NCBI GenBank assembly: GCA_943787295.1
Contig: CALSLW010000002.1
Coordinates: 710,189-774,188, forward strand
Length of the DNA stretch: 64,000 nt
Source: an uncultured Flavobacteriaceae bacterium
GTDB taxonomy: Bacteria > Bacteroidota > Bacteroidia > Flavobacteriales > Flavobacteriaceae
Direction: 5' to 3'
The position numbers and the translations under genes were made by a program. The notes below the pieces were generated by a model. The model was not told the DNA's origin, did no database searches, and was given only the letters and a program-made list of their open reading frames with translations. Of the stretch, positions 43,398-52,612 are shown piece after piece (position 1 is the first letter of the stretch; the number at the start of each line of letters is the position of its first letter).

Positions 43398-44368
43398 AAA
43401 CACCTCTTTTTATCGGTCTTGTCCTACTAATGACCACTAGCTTTGGGCAAAAAACCATTGGTGGTGTAGAACGACTTGACCCTTTATTAGACAACTTAAT
43501 TGATTCTTCCGCTAAAGTAGAAATCCTTGCCGATGGCTTTAGCTGGTCAGAGGGACCTGTCTGGGTGCCTCAACTCAATGCTGTTTTATTTACAGATGTC
43601 CCCAAAAACAAATTATACCAATGGGATGAAACCAATGGTTTGACCATTTATCTGGACCCAAGTGGTTATACCGGCTATGCGCCCAATGAAAAAAAAGCTG
43701 GCGGAAATGGATTAATCCTTGATCCAGAGGGGAACCTATTAATCGCCCAACACGGCGATAGAAGAATCGCAAAAGTAATGGCGCCGCTTGATCAACCGGG
43801 AGCCTTTACAACTGAGGTCGACCGTTTTGAAGGAAAGCGCTTTCATTCTCCGAATGACCTCATTCTACACAGCAATGGGGACCTCTATTTTACAGATCCA
43901 CCTTATGGTTTAAAAGGGGATGATGACCCCCTTAGAGAACTCCTAACAAATGGGGTATATCGCTTAAGCAAAAACGGGGAGCTTTCTCTCCTTTATAGCC
44001 AACTCAACCGACCCAATGGACTAGCCCTATCACCCGATGAAAAAACTTTATATGTAGCCAACTCTGACGCAAAACGCAATCTATGGATGGCTTTTGATCT
44101 TGTCGAAGGAAAACTCCTTAACGAGCGCGTCTTTTTTGATGCCACGTCAATTGATCGCCCAGGACTGGCTGATGGGTTGAAAGTCAACAAAAACGGCTAT
44201 GTCTTTGCTACTGGTCCTGGTGGGGTACTTGTCTTAAGCCCTGAAGGGAAACACTTAGGCACTATTCTCACCGAAGAGCGCACCGCAAACTGCGCCTTTA
44301 ATGAAGATGAATCTGTCTTGTACATGACCTCTCACCGTTATTTAACCAGAATCAAACTAAAAAAATAA
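43394..44368 (+). CDS. SMP-30/gluconolactonase family secreted lactonase
   Basis: A signal peptide (MKTPLFIGLVLLMTTSFGQ) precedes a six-bladed beta-propeller of about 300 residues. Metal-site motifs are GFSWSEGPVWVPQLNAVLFTDVPKNKLYQWDE (Glu ligand), FHSPNDLILHSNGDLYFTDPPYG (Asn and Asp) and RPNGLALSPDEKTLYVANSDAKRN. Members hydrolyse sugar lactones or related esters in the periplasm. The substrate is not evident. It overlaps the SulP stop by four bases and ends one base before an MBL-fold hydrolase gene, another possible lactonase. Confidence 0.89.
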   Translation: MKTPLFIGLVLLMTTSFGQKTIGGVERLDPLLDNLIDSSAKVEILADGFSWSEGPVWVPQLNAVLFTDVPKNKLYQWDETNGLTIYLDPSGYTGYAPNEKKAGGNGLILDPEGNLLIAQHGDRRIAKVMAPLDQPGAFTTEVDRFEGKRFHSPNDLILHSNGDLYFTDPPYGLKGDDDPLRELLTNGVYRLSKNGELSLLYSQLNRPNGLALSPDEKTLYVANSDAKRNLWMAFDLVEGKLLNERVFFDATSIDRPGLADGLKVNKNGYVFATGPGGVLVLSPEGKHLGTILTEERTANCAFNEDESVLYMTSHRYLTRIKLKK

Positions 44369-45208
44369 ATGCGACTCCACGCCATAGAAACAGGACACTT
44401 TAAACTAGATGGTGGTGCCATGTTTGGTGTGGTGCCAAAAGCGCTTTGGGAAAGAACAAACCCAGCAGACGAGTACAATCGCATTGATATGGCTGCGCGC
44501 TCTTTGTTGATTGAAGACGGCAATCGACTGATTCTTATTGACACTGGCCTTGGCAATAAACAAAGTGATAAATTCTTTTCTCACTATGCCTTGTGGGGCG
44601 GATATGACTTAGTGAGTTCTCTCGCCAAAGCGGGCTTTCATCCAGACGACATCACAGATGTTGTCTTTACGCACTTACACTTTGATCATTGTGGTGGCGC
44701 CATTGTGCGCAATAAAAAGGGCGTTTATGAGCCGGCCTTTAAAAATGCACGCTTTTGGTCACATAAAGATCATTGGCAGTGGGCTACTGAACCCAATGTA
44801 AGAGAAAAAGCATCCTTTCTTCCAGAAAATATTCAACCCATTCAAGAAAGTGGACAATTGAATTTACTGGATAGTAGTGCTACTCCCTTAGGCTTTGAAG
44901 TCTTGTTAATGGATGGTCATACCGAAAAACAAATGCTCCCAGTAATCGAGTATAAAGGGAAAACCATTGTCTTTGCAGCAGACCTTATCCCCACTGCTGG
45001 TCACCTGCCTATTCCCTATGTTATGGGATATGATACTAGGCCATTATTAACCTTAACCGAAAAAGAAAGTTTTCTAAAAGCCGCGGTTGAAAAAGACTAC
45101 CTTTTGTTCCTAGAACACGATGCTCACAACGAACTTATTTCCCTTAAAAACACCGAAAAAGGGGTGCGCTTAGACAAGACATTTACCTTAAATTCTTATT
45201 TCCATTAA
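44369..45208 (+). CDS. MBL-fold metallohydrolase (lactonase-like, AttM/AhlD group pattern)
   Basis: A 279-residue cytoplasmic di-zinc hydrolase. The metal motif is VVFTHLHFDHCGGAI (HLHFDH), with further ligands in MDGHTEKQM (His), FAADLIPTAGH (Asp) and FLEHDAHNE (His). N-terminal MRLHAIETGHFKLDGGAMFGVVPKALWERTNPADEYNRIDMAARSLLIEDGNRLILIDTG is the pattern of Bacteroidota proteins annotated as MBL-fold or N-acyl homoserine lactonase-like. Homoserine lactone hydrolysis is not shown. It starts directly after the SMP-30 gene. Confidence 0.88.
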   Translation: MRLHAIETGHFKLDGGAMFGVVPKALWERTNPADEYNRIDMAARSLLIEDGNRLILIDTGLGNKQSDKFFSHYALWGGYDLVSSLAKAGFHPDDITDVVFTHLHFDHCGGAIVRNKKGVYEPAFKNARFWSHKDHWQWATEPNVREKASFLPENIQPIQESGQLNLLDSSATPLGFEVLLMDGHTEKQMLPVIEYKGKTIVFAADLIPTAGHLPIPYVMGYDTRPLLTLTEKESFLKAAVEKDYLLFLEHDAHNELISLKNTEKGVRLDKTFTLNSYFH

Positions 45209-45249
45209 AGAGGAACTCCTTATCTTTAAATGCTTTAAACATTTCACAC

Positions 45250-47072
45250 ATGAAAAACATGTTCTTTGCCCTTACGCTGCTGTATACTAGTCTCGTTTCT
45301 GCACAATACTGGCAACAGGCCGTGGATTATACCATAGCGGTTGAACTGGATCATGAAACAGCACAATACGAAGGTACCCAAAGCGTTGTTTACACCAACA
45401 ACTCTCCTGAAACCCTACACAAGGTTTTCTTTCACCAATACTTTAACGCTTTTAAACCCGGAAGCGAAATGGCCATTCGTCTTAAAAATGCTGGTGATAA
45501 AAACGGTCGTTTTAATGTAGACATTGATTCCCTTAGTCCAAAACAACAAGGCTTTTTAAAAGTAAGTGGACTAACCCAAGATGGTGCAAAGACAACGGTT
45601 GTCGATAGCGAAACCATCCTTGAAGTAAGCTTAGCCAAGGCTTTAGCGCCTGGAGAAAGTACCACTTTTAAAATGTCGTTTGAAGGACAAGTCCCTGATG
45701 TGATTCGTCGAGCGGGAAAAAACTCAAAAGAAGGCATCGCTTTTTCTATGGCACAGTGGTATCCTAAAATGGCGGAATATGACTATGAAGGATGGAACGC
45801 TGATCCTTACACCGGGAGAGAGTTTCACGGGGTATGGGGGGATTTTGATGTGAAAATAACCCTTGATAAAGACTTTACTGTCGCGGCAAGTGGATATTTA
45901 CAAAACGCTGACGATATAGGACGTGGCTACAGCGACCGCAAAAAAGCCAAAAGCAAAAAAGGAAAAATCACCTGGCATTATATCGCGCCTAATGTACATG
46001 ATTTTACTTGGGCCGCTGATACTGACTACATTCATGATACCTACCCTGGGCCAAATGATGTTAGCCTTCATTTTTTCTATAAAAACAATCCAGATATTAT
46101 TGAAAACTGGAAGAAGTTGCAGCCCATCACGACTAAGTTGATGGAGTATTTCAACGAGAAAATAGGTCCCTATCCTTACAAACAATATTCTGTTGTTCAC
46201 GGTGGAGACGGCGGTATGGAATATGCCATGCTAACTTTAATTACAGGAAACAGAAAGTTTGGCTCTTTAGTGGGGGTAACTGCACACGAGCTAGCCCACT
46301 CATGGTTTCAACATATATTAGCCACAAATGAAACCAAACACGAATGGATGGACGAAGGCTTTACTTCTTTTATTTCTACCCTTGCGGAAAATGAAGTGTT
46401 AGAAGAGAATAAAGAATTTCCGCTTGCGGGTTCTTATCGTGGATATTATGGTTAGCAACTTCTGGCGTTGAAATGCCTCAAGCAACTAATGCGAATCGTT
46501 ATGAACACAACTATGCTTATGAAAGCAGCCGCCTATAGCAAAGGGGCGGTGTTCTTAGGGCAGCTGGGCTACATCATTGGGCAAGACAAGCTTGTTTGAA
46601 ACCCTGCAAACCTATTATGATCAATGGAAGTTCAAACACCCGCTACCCAATGATCTTAGGGTAATTGCCGAGCGTGTTTCTGGCATACAATTACAATGGT
46701 ATTTAACCGACTGGACCCAAACCACCAATACAATTGATTATGCCATTGAGGCCGTAAATGCGACAGAAAACGGGACCGAAATTCATTTAGAGCGCAAAGA
46801 ATTAATGCCCATGCCACAAGAGGTGTTAATTCAATTTAAAGATGGAAGTACTGCCTTGCATTACATCCCGATTTCTTTGATGAGAGGGGAAAAAGAAAAC
46901 ACCTATGAGCTTGCGTGGGCGCAGGAAAAAGACTGGCCTGTGGGCGAATCCTAAATACTCTTTTACCATTGATCAACCGAAAGAAAACATTGAAGCCATC
47001 GTTTTAGACCCTAGTAATTTAATGGCCGATATCGACAAGAGTAACAACTATTATGTCGCAGACGAAAAGTGA
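45250..47072 (+). pseudogene. M1 family metallopeptidase (frameshifted in this sequence)
   Basis: Secreted zinc aminopeptidase, signal peptide MKNMFFALTLLYTSLVSAQ. The active site is intact (HELAHSWFQHILATNETKHEWMDEGF; HExxH with the downstream Glu). After residue 401 the frame breaks. The rest is found by four single-base shifts: near 46452 (LATSGVEMPQATNANRYEHNYAYESS), 46527 (AAYSKGAVFLGQLGYIIGQDKL), 46594 (LFETLQTYYDQWKFKHPLPND) and 46940 (WANPKYSFTIDQP, ending at 47072). A gene with four shifts is either decayed or badly called. The normal product would be near 600 residues. Its end overlaps the rnpA start, as in other Flavobacteriia. Confidence 0.85.
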
Positions 47073-47400
47073 TTTCAACCTTAAACGGTTAAAAAGTAAA
47101 TATGCTATTGAGCACCTTTTCACTACGAAGGAAGGGTGCTGAGTACAAAGCATTTAATTTTTCGCGTCGCAAAGCAAAGTGAAGCGGTCGGCGTTTTATG
47201 CTGGGGTTTCTGTTTCTAAAAGAAACTTTAAAAAAGCGGTGGACCGCAACCGTATTAAGAGACAATTAAGGGTTGCGTTAAAAGCACAGGAACACCTTTT
47301 GTCTTTCCCTGGAAATGGAATGCTTATCTTTAAGGGAAGAAAACAATTGTCCACCCCATCGATCATAGCAGAAACTCAGCGCCTACTTGAACAGCTTTAA
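47053..47400 (+). pseudogene. rnpA: Ribonuclease P protein component (frameshifted in this sequence)
   Basis: Protein subunit of RNase P, which trims tRNA 5' ends. The core YAGVSVSKRNFKKAVDRNRIKRQLRVALKAQEHLL is unmistakable (RNR motif). The N-terminal part is readable only with two single-base shifts: MSQTKSDFNLKRLKSKYAIEHLFTTKEG (from an ATG inside the M1 gene), then VLSTKHLIFRVAKQS (shift near 47135) and KRSAFYAGV (shift near 47181). The last 73 codons alone would lack half of the protein. As rnpA is usually essential and single-copy, indel errors are more likely than loss. Confidence 0.82.
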
Positions 47401-47402
47401 CG

Positions 47403-48159
47403 ATGGAAAGTGTTTCTCCCTTAGAATTTATCTTGTATGCTTTTACAGCGAACATAAGTCGCTACCTCATCATTTCTGGGGGCTTCTTTTTGGTTTTTTA
47501 CCTCTTGATCAAAAAACGCATTAAACACAAAAAACTTCAATCAAAATTCCCCGAAAACAAAGATTACCTTAGAGAAATTAGTTCCTCTATTTTAACCCTT
47601 AGTGTTTTTGTGGGCGTTGGTTATTTAATCTTTAAGACTCCTTTGTCGGCCTATAATCTTACGGTATGAAAACATCTCAGAATGGGGTTGGGGCTATTGG
47701 TGGATCAGTGTGATCGCGATGATCTTTATCCACGATACTTATTTCTACTGGACCCATCGAGCAATGCATCATCCCAAACTGTATCGCTTTGTGCATTTGG
47801 TACATCATCAATCGCGTAATCCCTCTCCCTGGGCGGCCTTTGCTTTCCACCCGCTAGAAGCGGTGGTTGAAGCAGGGATTGTTTTTGTAATCGCCTTTAT
47901 ACTGCCTTTCCATGGAACGGCTTTATTGGCTTTTTTAATTTTTATGACTTTTTACAATGCCTATGGGCATCTGGGCTATGAATTGTATTCTAAAAACTTT
48001 CTTCGCTCTGCCTTGGGGCGCTGGGTAAATACCTCTGTCGCCCACAACCATCACCACGAAAAGTTTAACGGCAACTATGGTTTGTACTTTTTGTTTTGGG
48101 ATCGATGGATGGGAACCTTAAGAGAAGACTATGATGCTGTTTTTGTTGAACAGAAATAA
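47403..48159 (+). pseudogene. Sterol desaturase/fatty acid hydroxylase family protein (one frameshift)
   Basis: Integral membrane di-iron hydroxylase. The first 88 codons (MESVSPLEFILYAFTANISRYLIIS) run into a stop at 47669. A one-base shift near 47664 restores YENISEWGWGYWWISVIAMIFIHDTYFYWTHRAMHHPKLYRFVHLVHHQSRNPSPWAAFAFHP. The three His boxes are HDTYFYWTHRAMHH, HLVHHQ and NTSVAHNHHHEKFNGNYG. About 250 residues are expected, the normal length. The product may hydroxylate or desaturate lipids. It follows rnpA closely. The shift may be an error or a real lesion. Confidence 0.82.
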
Positions 48160-48232
48160 GGTGTTCTGTGTTTTTTAGAAGAAAACGTTAAACGGTTTGA
48201 TATAAGGAGAATATCTGTTTTCTTTGCGCTAT

Positions 48233-49057
48233 ATGAAAACACCTTTCTCTTCCTTGCTTTTATCAGCACAATTGTTTTGTCTATTACTCCTCTCTTGTGG
48301 TGAAGAAAACAACAATGATCCTTTAGACGATTCTCCTGCAGCTTTGCACCCTGCGTTTGCTGCTTTTGATCAAGACAGTTTTGATATTGTCTTAAACGGA
48401 AATCAAGTCACCATAGAGACCAACGGCTTGCCTAATCACACTTCTCCTTATTGGTCAAATACAACCGCGCGAAGCTCTAACGGACCTAATGGTGGAGCGT
48501 TAGTTACACCAGCTGCTGCACAAAACCACCCCCTATTTGTTCCGCCTATTGCAACAGACTATCAACGCATGTCTCCCGGAAATATTGATGATTTTAACGG
48601 CTCTTACAGCCTTACGGTCTCTGCTAATCCATCAAAAGCCAGCTCCTCTTCTAGAACGGGTCTTGGTGCAATAGGAATGGCGGTAAGTGGTGCGGTGATC
48701 TATAACGATCAAGAAGGACCTAATGTCCCGCTAGACAATGCCATTGGCTCTTTTGATTATTCTGCAGCACATACTGGTCCGCAAAGTTATCACTACCACC
48801 TTGAACCAAAAGCCTTTTCAAATGATGACGATGCATTGATCGGTATTATCGCAGATGGCTTCTTTATCTATGGCAGAAAATGTACTTCAACAGGAGGCTA
48901 TCCTACAGACTTAGATACTTCTGGAGGGCATAGCAGTACAACCGCTTACAACAGCGAAAAAGAATACCATTACCATATCATGAACGAGCGTTATCTAAAT
49001 CAATATTACGTTTTATTCCCAGGAAATTATCAAGGCAATGCAACTGCGATTCGTTAG
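48233..49057 (+). CDS. YHYH-domain lipoprotein
   Basis: A 274-residue exported lipoprotein (lipobox FCLLLLSC, Cys 22-23 region). The YHYH domain lies in the second half, with two copies of the eponymous motif: GPQSYHYHLEPKAF and SEKEYHYHIMNERY, and the GIIADGFFIYGRKC segment. The N-terminal part is Asn/Asp/Ser-rich (PNHTSPYWSNTTARSSNGPNGG). The family role is unclear. The start is the ATG nine bases after an open TTG. Its end overlaps the MORN lipoprotein by 20 bases, and SCO overlaps the latter, so the three are coupled. Confidence 0.85.
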   Translation: MKTPFSSLLLSAQLFCLLLLSCGEENNNDPLDDSPAALHPAFAAFDQDSFDIVLNGNQVTIETNGLPNHTSPYWSNTTARSSNGPNGGALVTPAAAQNHPLFVPPIATDYQRMSPGNIDDFNGSYSLTVSANPSKASSSSRTGLGAIGMAVSGAVIYNDQEGPNVPLDNAIGSFDYSAAHTGPQSYHYHLEPKAFSNDDDALIGIIADGFFIYGRKCTSTGGYPTDLDTSGGHSSTTAYNSEKEYHYHIMNERYLNQYYVLFPGNYQGNATAIR

Positions 49058-49613
49058 TCTTTTATTTCTCCTCTACTGCTTTTCTGCGTGTAAAGAAAAG
49101 CCGCAAGATGCAGCTGTAATCACTGTAGAAAAATCTTCTTTAAAGCGGGATGCAAAAACAGGCGTTCTCTTCAATAATCAGACCCCCTTTACTGGGAAAG
49201 CCCAACGCCATTATCCCACAGGAACACTAGCAGAAGCAACCCACTATGTCAATGGAATTAAGCAGGGTCTAATGTTAAAATGGTTCCCTGGAGGGAACCA
49301 AAGTTACTCAGCCTACTATCAAAACGGACAGCGATCTGGGGAGGTGAAAAGCTGGTGGAGCAATGGTCAGCTGCGTTCTTTAGCGCAGTATGAAAATGGC
49401 ATTGCTCATGGCATCCAACAAGAATGGTACAAAAGCGGACAAATATTTAAACAATATACCTTAGTCAAGGGACAAGAAGAAGGCCTGCAACAAGCGTGGA
49501 GAGAAAACGGAAAACTGTATAATAACTATGAAGCAAAAGAGGGTCGCATCTATGGACTAAAGCGATCAAACTTGTGCTTTGAATTACAAGATGAACAGAT
49601 TACAGCAAATTAG
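49038..49613 (+). CDS. MORN-repeat lipoprotein (YwqK-like)
   Basis: A lipoprotein signal (LYCFSAC, Cys 17) is followed by a run of MORN-variant repeats: TPFTGKAQRHYPTGTLAEATHYVNGIKQGLMLKWFPGGNQSYSAYYQNGQRSGEVKSWWSNGQLRSLAQYENGIAHGIQQEWYKSGQIFKQYTLVKGQEEGLQQAWRENGKLYNNYEAKEGRIYG. Four to five repeats of about 22 residues. Such modules are called toxin-antitoxin YwqK by some pipelines, but no toxin is near and the export signal argues against it. The gene links YHYH and SCO by overlaps on both sides. Confidence 0.85.
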   Translation: MQLRFVSLLFLLYCFSACKEKPQDAAVITVEKSSLKRDAKTGVLFNNQTPFTGKAQRHYPTGTLAEATHYVNGIKQGLMLKWFPGGNQSYSAYYQNGQRSGEVKSWWSNGQLRSLAQYENGIAHGIQQEWYKSGQIFKQYTLVKGQEEGLQQAWRENGKLYNNYEAKEGRIYGLKRSNLCFELQDEQITAN

Positions 49614-50235
49614 TTTTGGGATATACTTTGTTTTTTTGGCTGCTTGCCAGCCTCAAAAAAACACTGCTTTGCCTTATTATAACGATCCTTTTTTTACGCC
49701 ACAATGGATTTCAAAAGACGATAAACAACTCGATACTTTTCACCGCATTGCGCCTTTTTCTCTGCTCAATCAAGCGGGTGATGCGGTGACCAATTCCACC
49801 TTTGCCAACAAGATTTATGTCGCAGATTTCTTTTTTACACGTTGCCCCGGAATATGTCCAAAAATGACCGAAAATATGTCCCTTGTGCAAGCGGCATTTC
49901 TTGACGATCCAGAGGTGCTTTTAATATCGCATTCTGTTACGCCAAATCAAGACAGTGTAGAAGTGCTTAAAAAATATGCTAAGGCGAAAGGAGTGCTAAG
50001 TGGAAAATGGCATTTGGTTACGGGAAACCGTGCAGAGATCTATCGCTTAGGAAGAGAGGATTATTTTGTCGAAGAAGATTTAGGGTTGGATAAAAAGGAA
50101 GATGATTTTATTCACACCGAAAACTTCGTGTTGATCGACTTTAATGGTCATATCAGGGGAATCTATAATGGGCTGAATAAAGCCTCTGTCAATCAATTGA
50201 TCGCAGATATTGGGCAATTGAAAGACGACCACTAG
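49591..50235 (+). CDS. SCO family protein (copper/thiol, PrrC-like)
   Basis: A thioredoxin-fold protein exported by a lipobox-like signal (YFVFLAAC). The copper site is the CxxxC of FFFTRCPGICPKMTENMSL together with the His of DFIHTENFVLIDFNGHIRGIYNG. The core ISHSVTPNQDSVEVLKKYAKAKGVLSGKWHLVTG matches Sco1/SenC proteins. They deliver copper to cytochrome oxidase or reduce its thiols. No oxidase gene is adjacent. I chose the ATG giving MNRLQQIS, 23 bases inside the MORN gene. Confidence 0.88.
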   Translation: MNRLQQISFGIYFVFLAACQPQKNTALPYYNDPFFTPQWISKDDKQLDTFHRIAPFSLLNQAGDAVTNSTFANKIYVADFFFTRCPGICPKMTENMSLVQAAFLDDPEVLLISHSVTPNQDSVEVLKKYAKAKGVLSGKWHLVTGNRAEIYRLGREDYFVEEDLGLDKKEDDFIHTENFVLIDFNGHIRGIYNGLNKASVNQLIADIGQLKDDH

Positions 50236-50346
50236 TCTCCTTCGTTTTAAAAGCTAACTCCTTTTTTATTACTTTTATATTGATTGTTTATCCCCATCTA
50301 AACAATTGATTGTCCCTATTATTGTTATAACCTTAAATCTTAACCT

Positions 50347-51231
50347 ATGAAATTCGCTTTTTCCTTACTGTTTTTTGGTGCATTTGCCTTTGCACAAAGT
50401 CCTTCAAATTATCTCAATGATCGTAATGAAGGTCACCTGTGTGGACCTTTTCAAATTGAAGCCATTGAAAAGAACAGTCTCTATGCGTCATGGTTTCAAA
50501 AAAACTACACTGCTATCGAAGCCCCTTCAAACATCCCTAAATGGGTAGAAAAACTAGATGACACCACCGTTGAAATTTATATGGGTACCTGGTGCGGAGA
50601 CAGTAAAAAGTGGGTGCCTCGCTTTTTAAAGCTGTGGGATGCTTATGGTCTCGACCGATCAAAGCTTCAATTTACTGCGCTGTATGATACAGATGAAAAA
50701 TACAAGCAAGGGCCAAACGGAGAGGAAAAAGGAAAGAAAATTCACCGTGTACCCACCTTTATTTTTAAAAGAGACGGAACAGAGTTTGCGCGTATTGTTG
50801 AATCGCCGAGAAATGATTTAAAAACCGATCTCCAACAAATCGCCTTAGGAGTTTCCTCTGAACCCAATTATAGAGGCGCAAGCTATCTGATCGATGTATT
50901 AGAAAATATGACACCAGAAGAAATCTATAAAGATGTTAACCATTACTTTTCAGAGTGCTATGATCTTGTTTGTAAAAGCCGAGAATTAAATACGCTAGGA
51001 TTTGTTTTTTTACGCGCAGGGGAAATTGAAAAAGCGTTTTTAACCTTTAACTTTAATCGTCACTATTTTAAAAACGAGGCTTATGTACATGCGAGTATGG
51101 CAGAAGCTTTTCAGATTAATAATGACAAAGAAAAAGCCATTAATAACTATAAGAAAGCACTCGAGCTTGATCCCGAAAACAAAAAAATAAAAGAAAAAAT
51201 AGCTGTCTTAGAAAAAGAGATTCAAAAATAA
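50347..51231 (+). CDS. Secreted thioredoxin-like protein with TPR repeats
   Basis: A signal peptide (MKFAFSLLFFGAFAFAQ) precedes a thioredoxin-like domain (about 60-175) with the motif YMGTWCGDSKKWVPRFLKLW, which has one cysteine where a dithiol CxxC would sit, and a cis-Pro loop HRVPTFIF. Residues about 190-294 form helical TPR-like repeats, the last being YVHASMAEAFQINNDKEKAINNYKKALELDPENKK. A single-Cys site suggests a redox-limited role or a chaperone. The gene has its own 110-base leader and ends next to the convergent ElaA gene. Confidence 0.82.
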   Translation: MKFAFSLLFFGAFAFAQSPSNYLNDRNEGHLCGPFQIEAIEKNSLYASWFQKNYTAIEAPSNIPKWVEKLDDTTVEIYMGTWCGDSKKWVPRFLKLWDAYGLDRSKLQFTALYDTDEKYKQGPNGEEKGKKIHRVPTFIFKRDGTEFARIVESPRNDLKTDLQQIALGVSSEPNYRGASYLIDVLENMTPEEIYKDVNHYFSECYDLVCKSRELNTLGFVFLRAGEIEKAFLTFNFNRHYFKNEAYVHASMAEAFQINNDKEKAINNYKKALELDPENKKIKEKIAVLEKEIQK

Positions 51232-51232
51232 T

Positions 51233-51679
51233 TTACGCTAAAATCATCCCAATATGAGGGATGTCGTCTTCTAAATAACTTTCGCCGGTGGCCTTAAAAC
51301 CGTGCTCATTATAAAACTTTTCTAAATGAGCCTGCGCCGATATTTTGACGGCCTGGCCAGGAAAATTTTTTTTACATACAGCTATAGAAAAGTCAACTAA
51401 GGCATGGCCGTAGCTTTTTCCGCGAACAGATGGAGAAGTTACTACTCTACCGATTGAAGCGTAGTCTTTATAAGAGATGCCTTGCTCCAACAAGCGAGCG
51501 TAGGCGACCAATTGATTGTCTAAATAGCCTAAGACGTGAATACTTTTAGGGTCTTTACCGTCGACATCTTGATAAGGACAGTTTTGTTCTACCACAAATA
51601 CTTCGGCGCGAAGCGCCAAAACTTGATACAACTCTTGAGTTGTTAATTCTTGGAAGTTTTTGCTGCTAAAAGCAATCAT
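51233..51679 (-). CDS. ElaA-type GNAT acetyltransferase
   Basis: A 148-residue acetyltransferase with the ElaA pattern LTTQELYQVLALRAEVFVVEQNCPYQDVDGKDPKSIHVLGY, then IGRVVTSPSVRGKSYGHALVDFSI (acetyl-CoA loop RGKSYG) and the terminal FYNEHGFKATGESYLEDDIPHIGM. The EQNCPYQDVDGKD block is diagnostic of ElaA. The acceptor is unknown. The start codon overlaps the rpiB stop by one base, so it is cotranslated with rpiB. Confidence 0.88.
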   Translation of the reverse strand: MIAFSSKNFQELTTQELYQVLALRAEVFVVEQNCPYQDVDGKDPKSIHVLGYLDNQLVAYARLLEQGISYKDYASIGRVVTSPSVRGKSYGHALVDFSIAVCKKNFPGQAVKISAQAHLEKFYNEHGFKATGESYLEDDIPHIGMILA

Positions 51680-52110
51680 TAGCTACAAAGCATTTTATCA
51701 ATACGGCCTTGATGACGACCTCCTTCAAAGTCTGTACTTATATAAGTTTCTACCATTGCTAAAGCTTGTGGGATTGAAATAAAGCGAGCAGGTAAACTTA
51801 AAATATTAGCATTATTGTGTTCTCTCGCTAACGCAACAATTTCTTTTGTCCAACACAAAGCAGCGCGAACTTTTTGGTGTTTGTTTGCTGTCATAGCAGC
51901 TCCATTTCCACTGCCACAAATAATGATCCCTAGATCAACCTTTTGTTCTGAAACATCTTCTGCAACTGGATGGATAAAGTCTGGATAATCCACACTATCT
52001 GGTGCATCTGTTCCGTGATTTAAAACGTTGTGCCCTTTAGATTGAAGAAAATCTATGATAGCGTTTTTATAATCTACTCCTGCGTGGTCGTTTCCGATAG
52101 AAAATGTCAT
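51679..52110 (-). CDS. rpiB: Ribose 5-phosphate isomerase B
   Basis: Interconverts ribose 5-phosphate and ribulose 5-phosphate. MTFSIGNDHAGVDYKNAIIDFLQSKGHNV opens the RpiB/LacAB fold, and the catalytic Cys lies in LGIIICGSGNGAAMTANKH. Conserved phosphate-binding His/Arg occur in DHAG and GGRHQGRIDKM. At 143 residues the length is typical. An in-frame extension of 49 codons upstream exists but is not family-like, and I start at MTFSIG. It borders the 500-base non-coding region described separately. Confidence 0.93.
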   Translation of the reverse strand: MTFSIGNDHAGVDYKNAIIDFLQSKGHNVLNHGTDAPDSVDYPDFIHPVAEDVSEQKVDLGIIICGSGNGAAMTANKHQKVRAALCWTKEIVALAREHNNANILSLPARFISIPQALAMVETYISTDFEGGRHQGRIDKMLCS

Positions 52111-52139
52111 TTGCTGTGTTTTTAACAAAGGTAAGCATT

Positions 52140-52612
52140 GCCAATAAGTATGTGAATAAGTGCCCAAATGAATTGAAGAAAATGTTAATAAGTTCTCATA
52201 AGGTTGAGGGCTTAATTGATCGCTGTTTTTGCTTGTAAAAATTACCGGATAAAACAAAAGAAGTTGTTGTTATCCATTCACTTTTTATTGACGAAAAGGG
52301 TCTAGTTTGTTAACGGCTAAATATAAATTAGAAGCGTGAACTTATGCGCAATTGAAATTGTGAACAAGGGTTAATAAATAGATTAACTCTCATCCATAGA
52401 ACGGTTTAAACTATTGATAACTCAAAATAAAAAGTTTAAAAATATATTTATTTATCTTAACCAAAGCTTCTCTTTAAAAGTAATACCGCTATTAACAAGC
52501 AATAATAAGCATCATGATTTTATTTAATTTTAAAAAATAATAATTAATTATAATATAGTTGTGAATAAAAGCGGTCTTGTTGTTATTTTAAAGAAGTAGC
52601 TTTGTAAAAGAG
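52140..52612. other. Candidate chromosomal replication origin (DnaA-box cluster, AT-rich)
   Basis: The only gene-free stretch over 300 bases in the window. On the minus strand TTATTCACA occurs at 52151-52159 and 52560-52568 (both 9/9 matches to TTATnCACA). TTGTTCACA at 52359-52367 (minus) and TTATGCGCA at 52342-52350 (plus) match 8/9, TTATCCATT at 52270-52278 matches 7/9. Between them lie strongly AT-rich blocks (about 52420-52455 and 52515-52560) that could unwind. The parS sites at 60.6 and 62.5 kb lend support. Against it: no dnaA here and the genes to the left mostly point toward this site. It may instead be only the divergent rpiB/rnr control region. Confidence 0.45.
52577..52604 (+). 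promoter_or_regulatory. Promoter of rnr (TTG, 17 bases, TAGCTTTG)
   Basis: A TTG at 52577-52579 is followed after 17 bases by TAGCTTTG at 52597-52604, the Bacteroidota -33/-7 arrangement. The ATG of rnr lies nine bases beyond the -7 element, so the leader is only a few bases. Confidence 0.6.

Noticed and set aside
49038-49613. Toxin-antitoxin YwqK-like antitoxin
   Set aside because: The protein has a lipoprotein signal and MORN repeats, and no toxin gene is adjacent.
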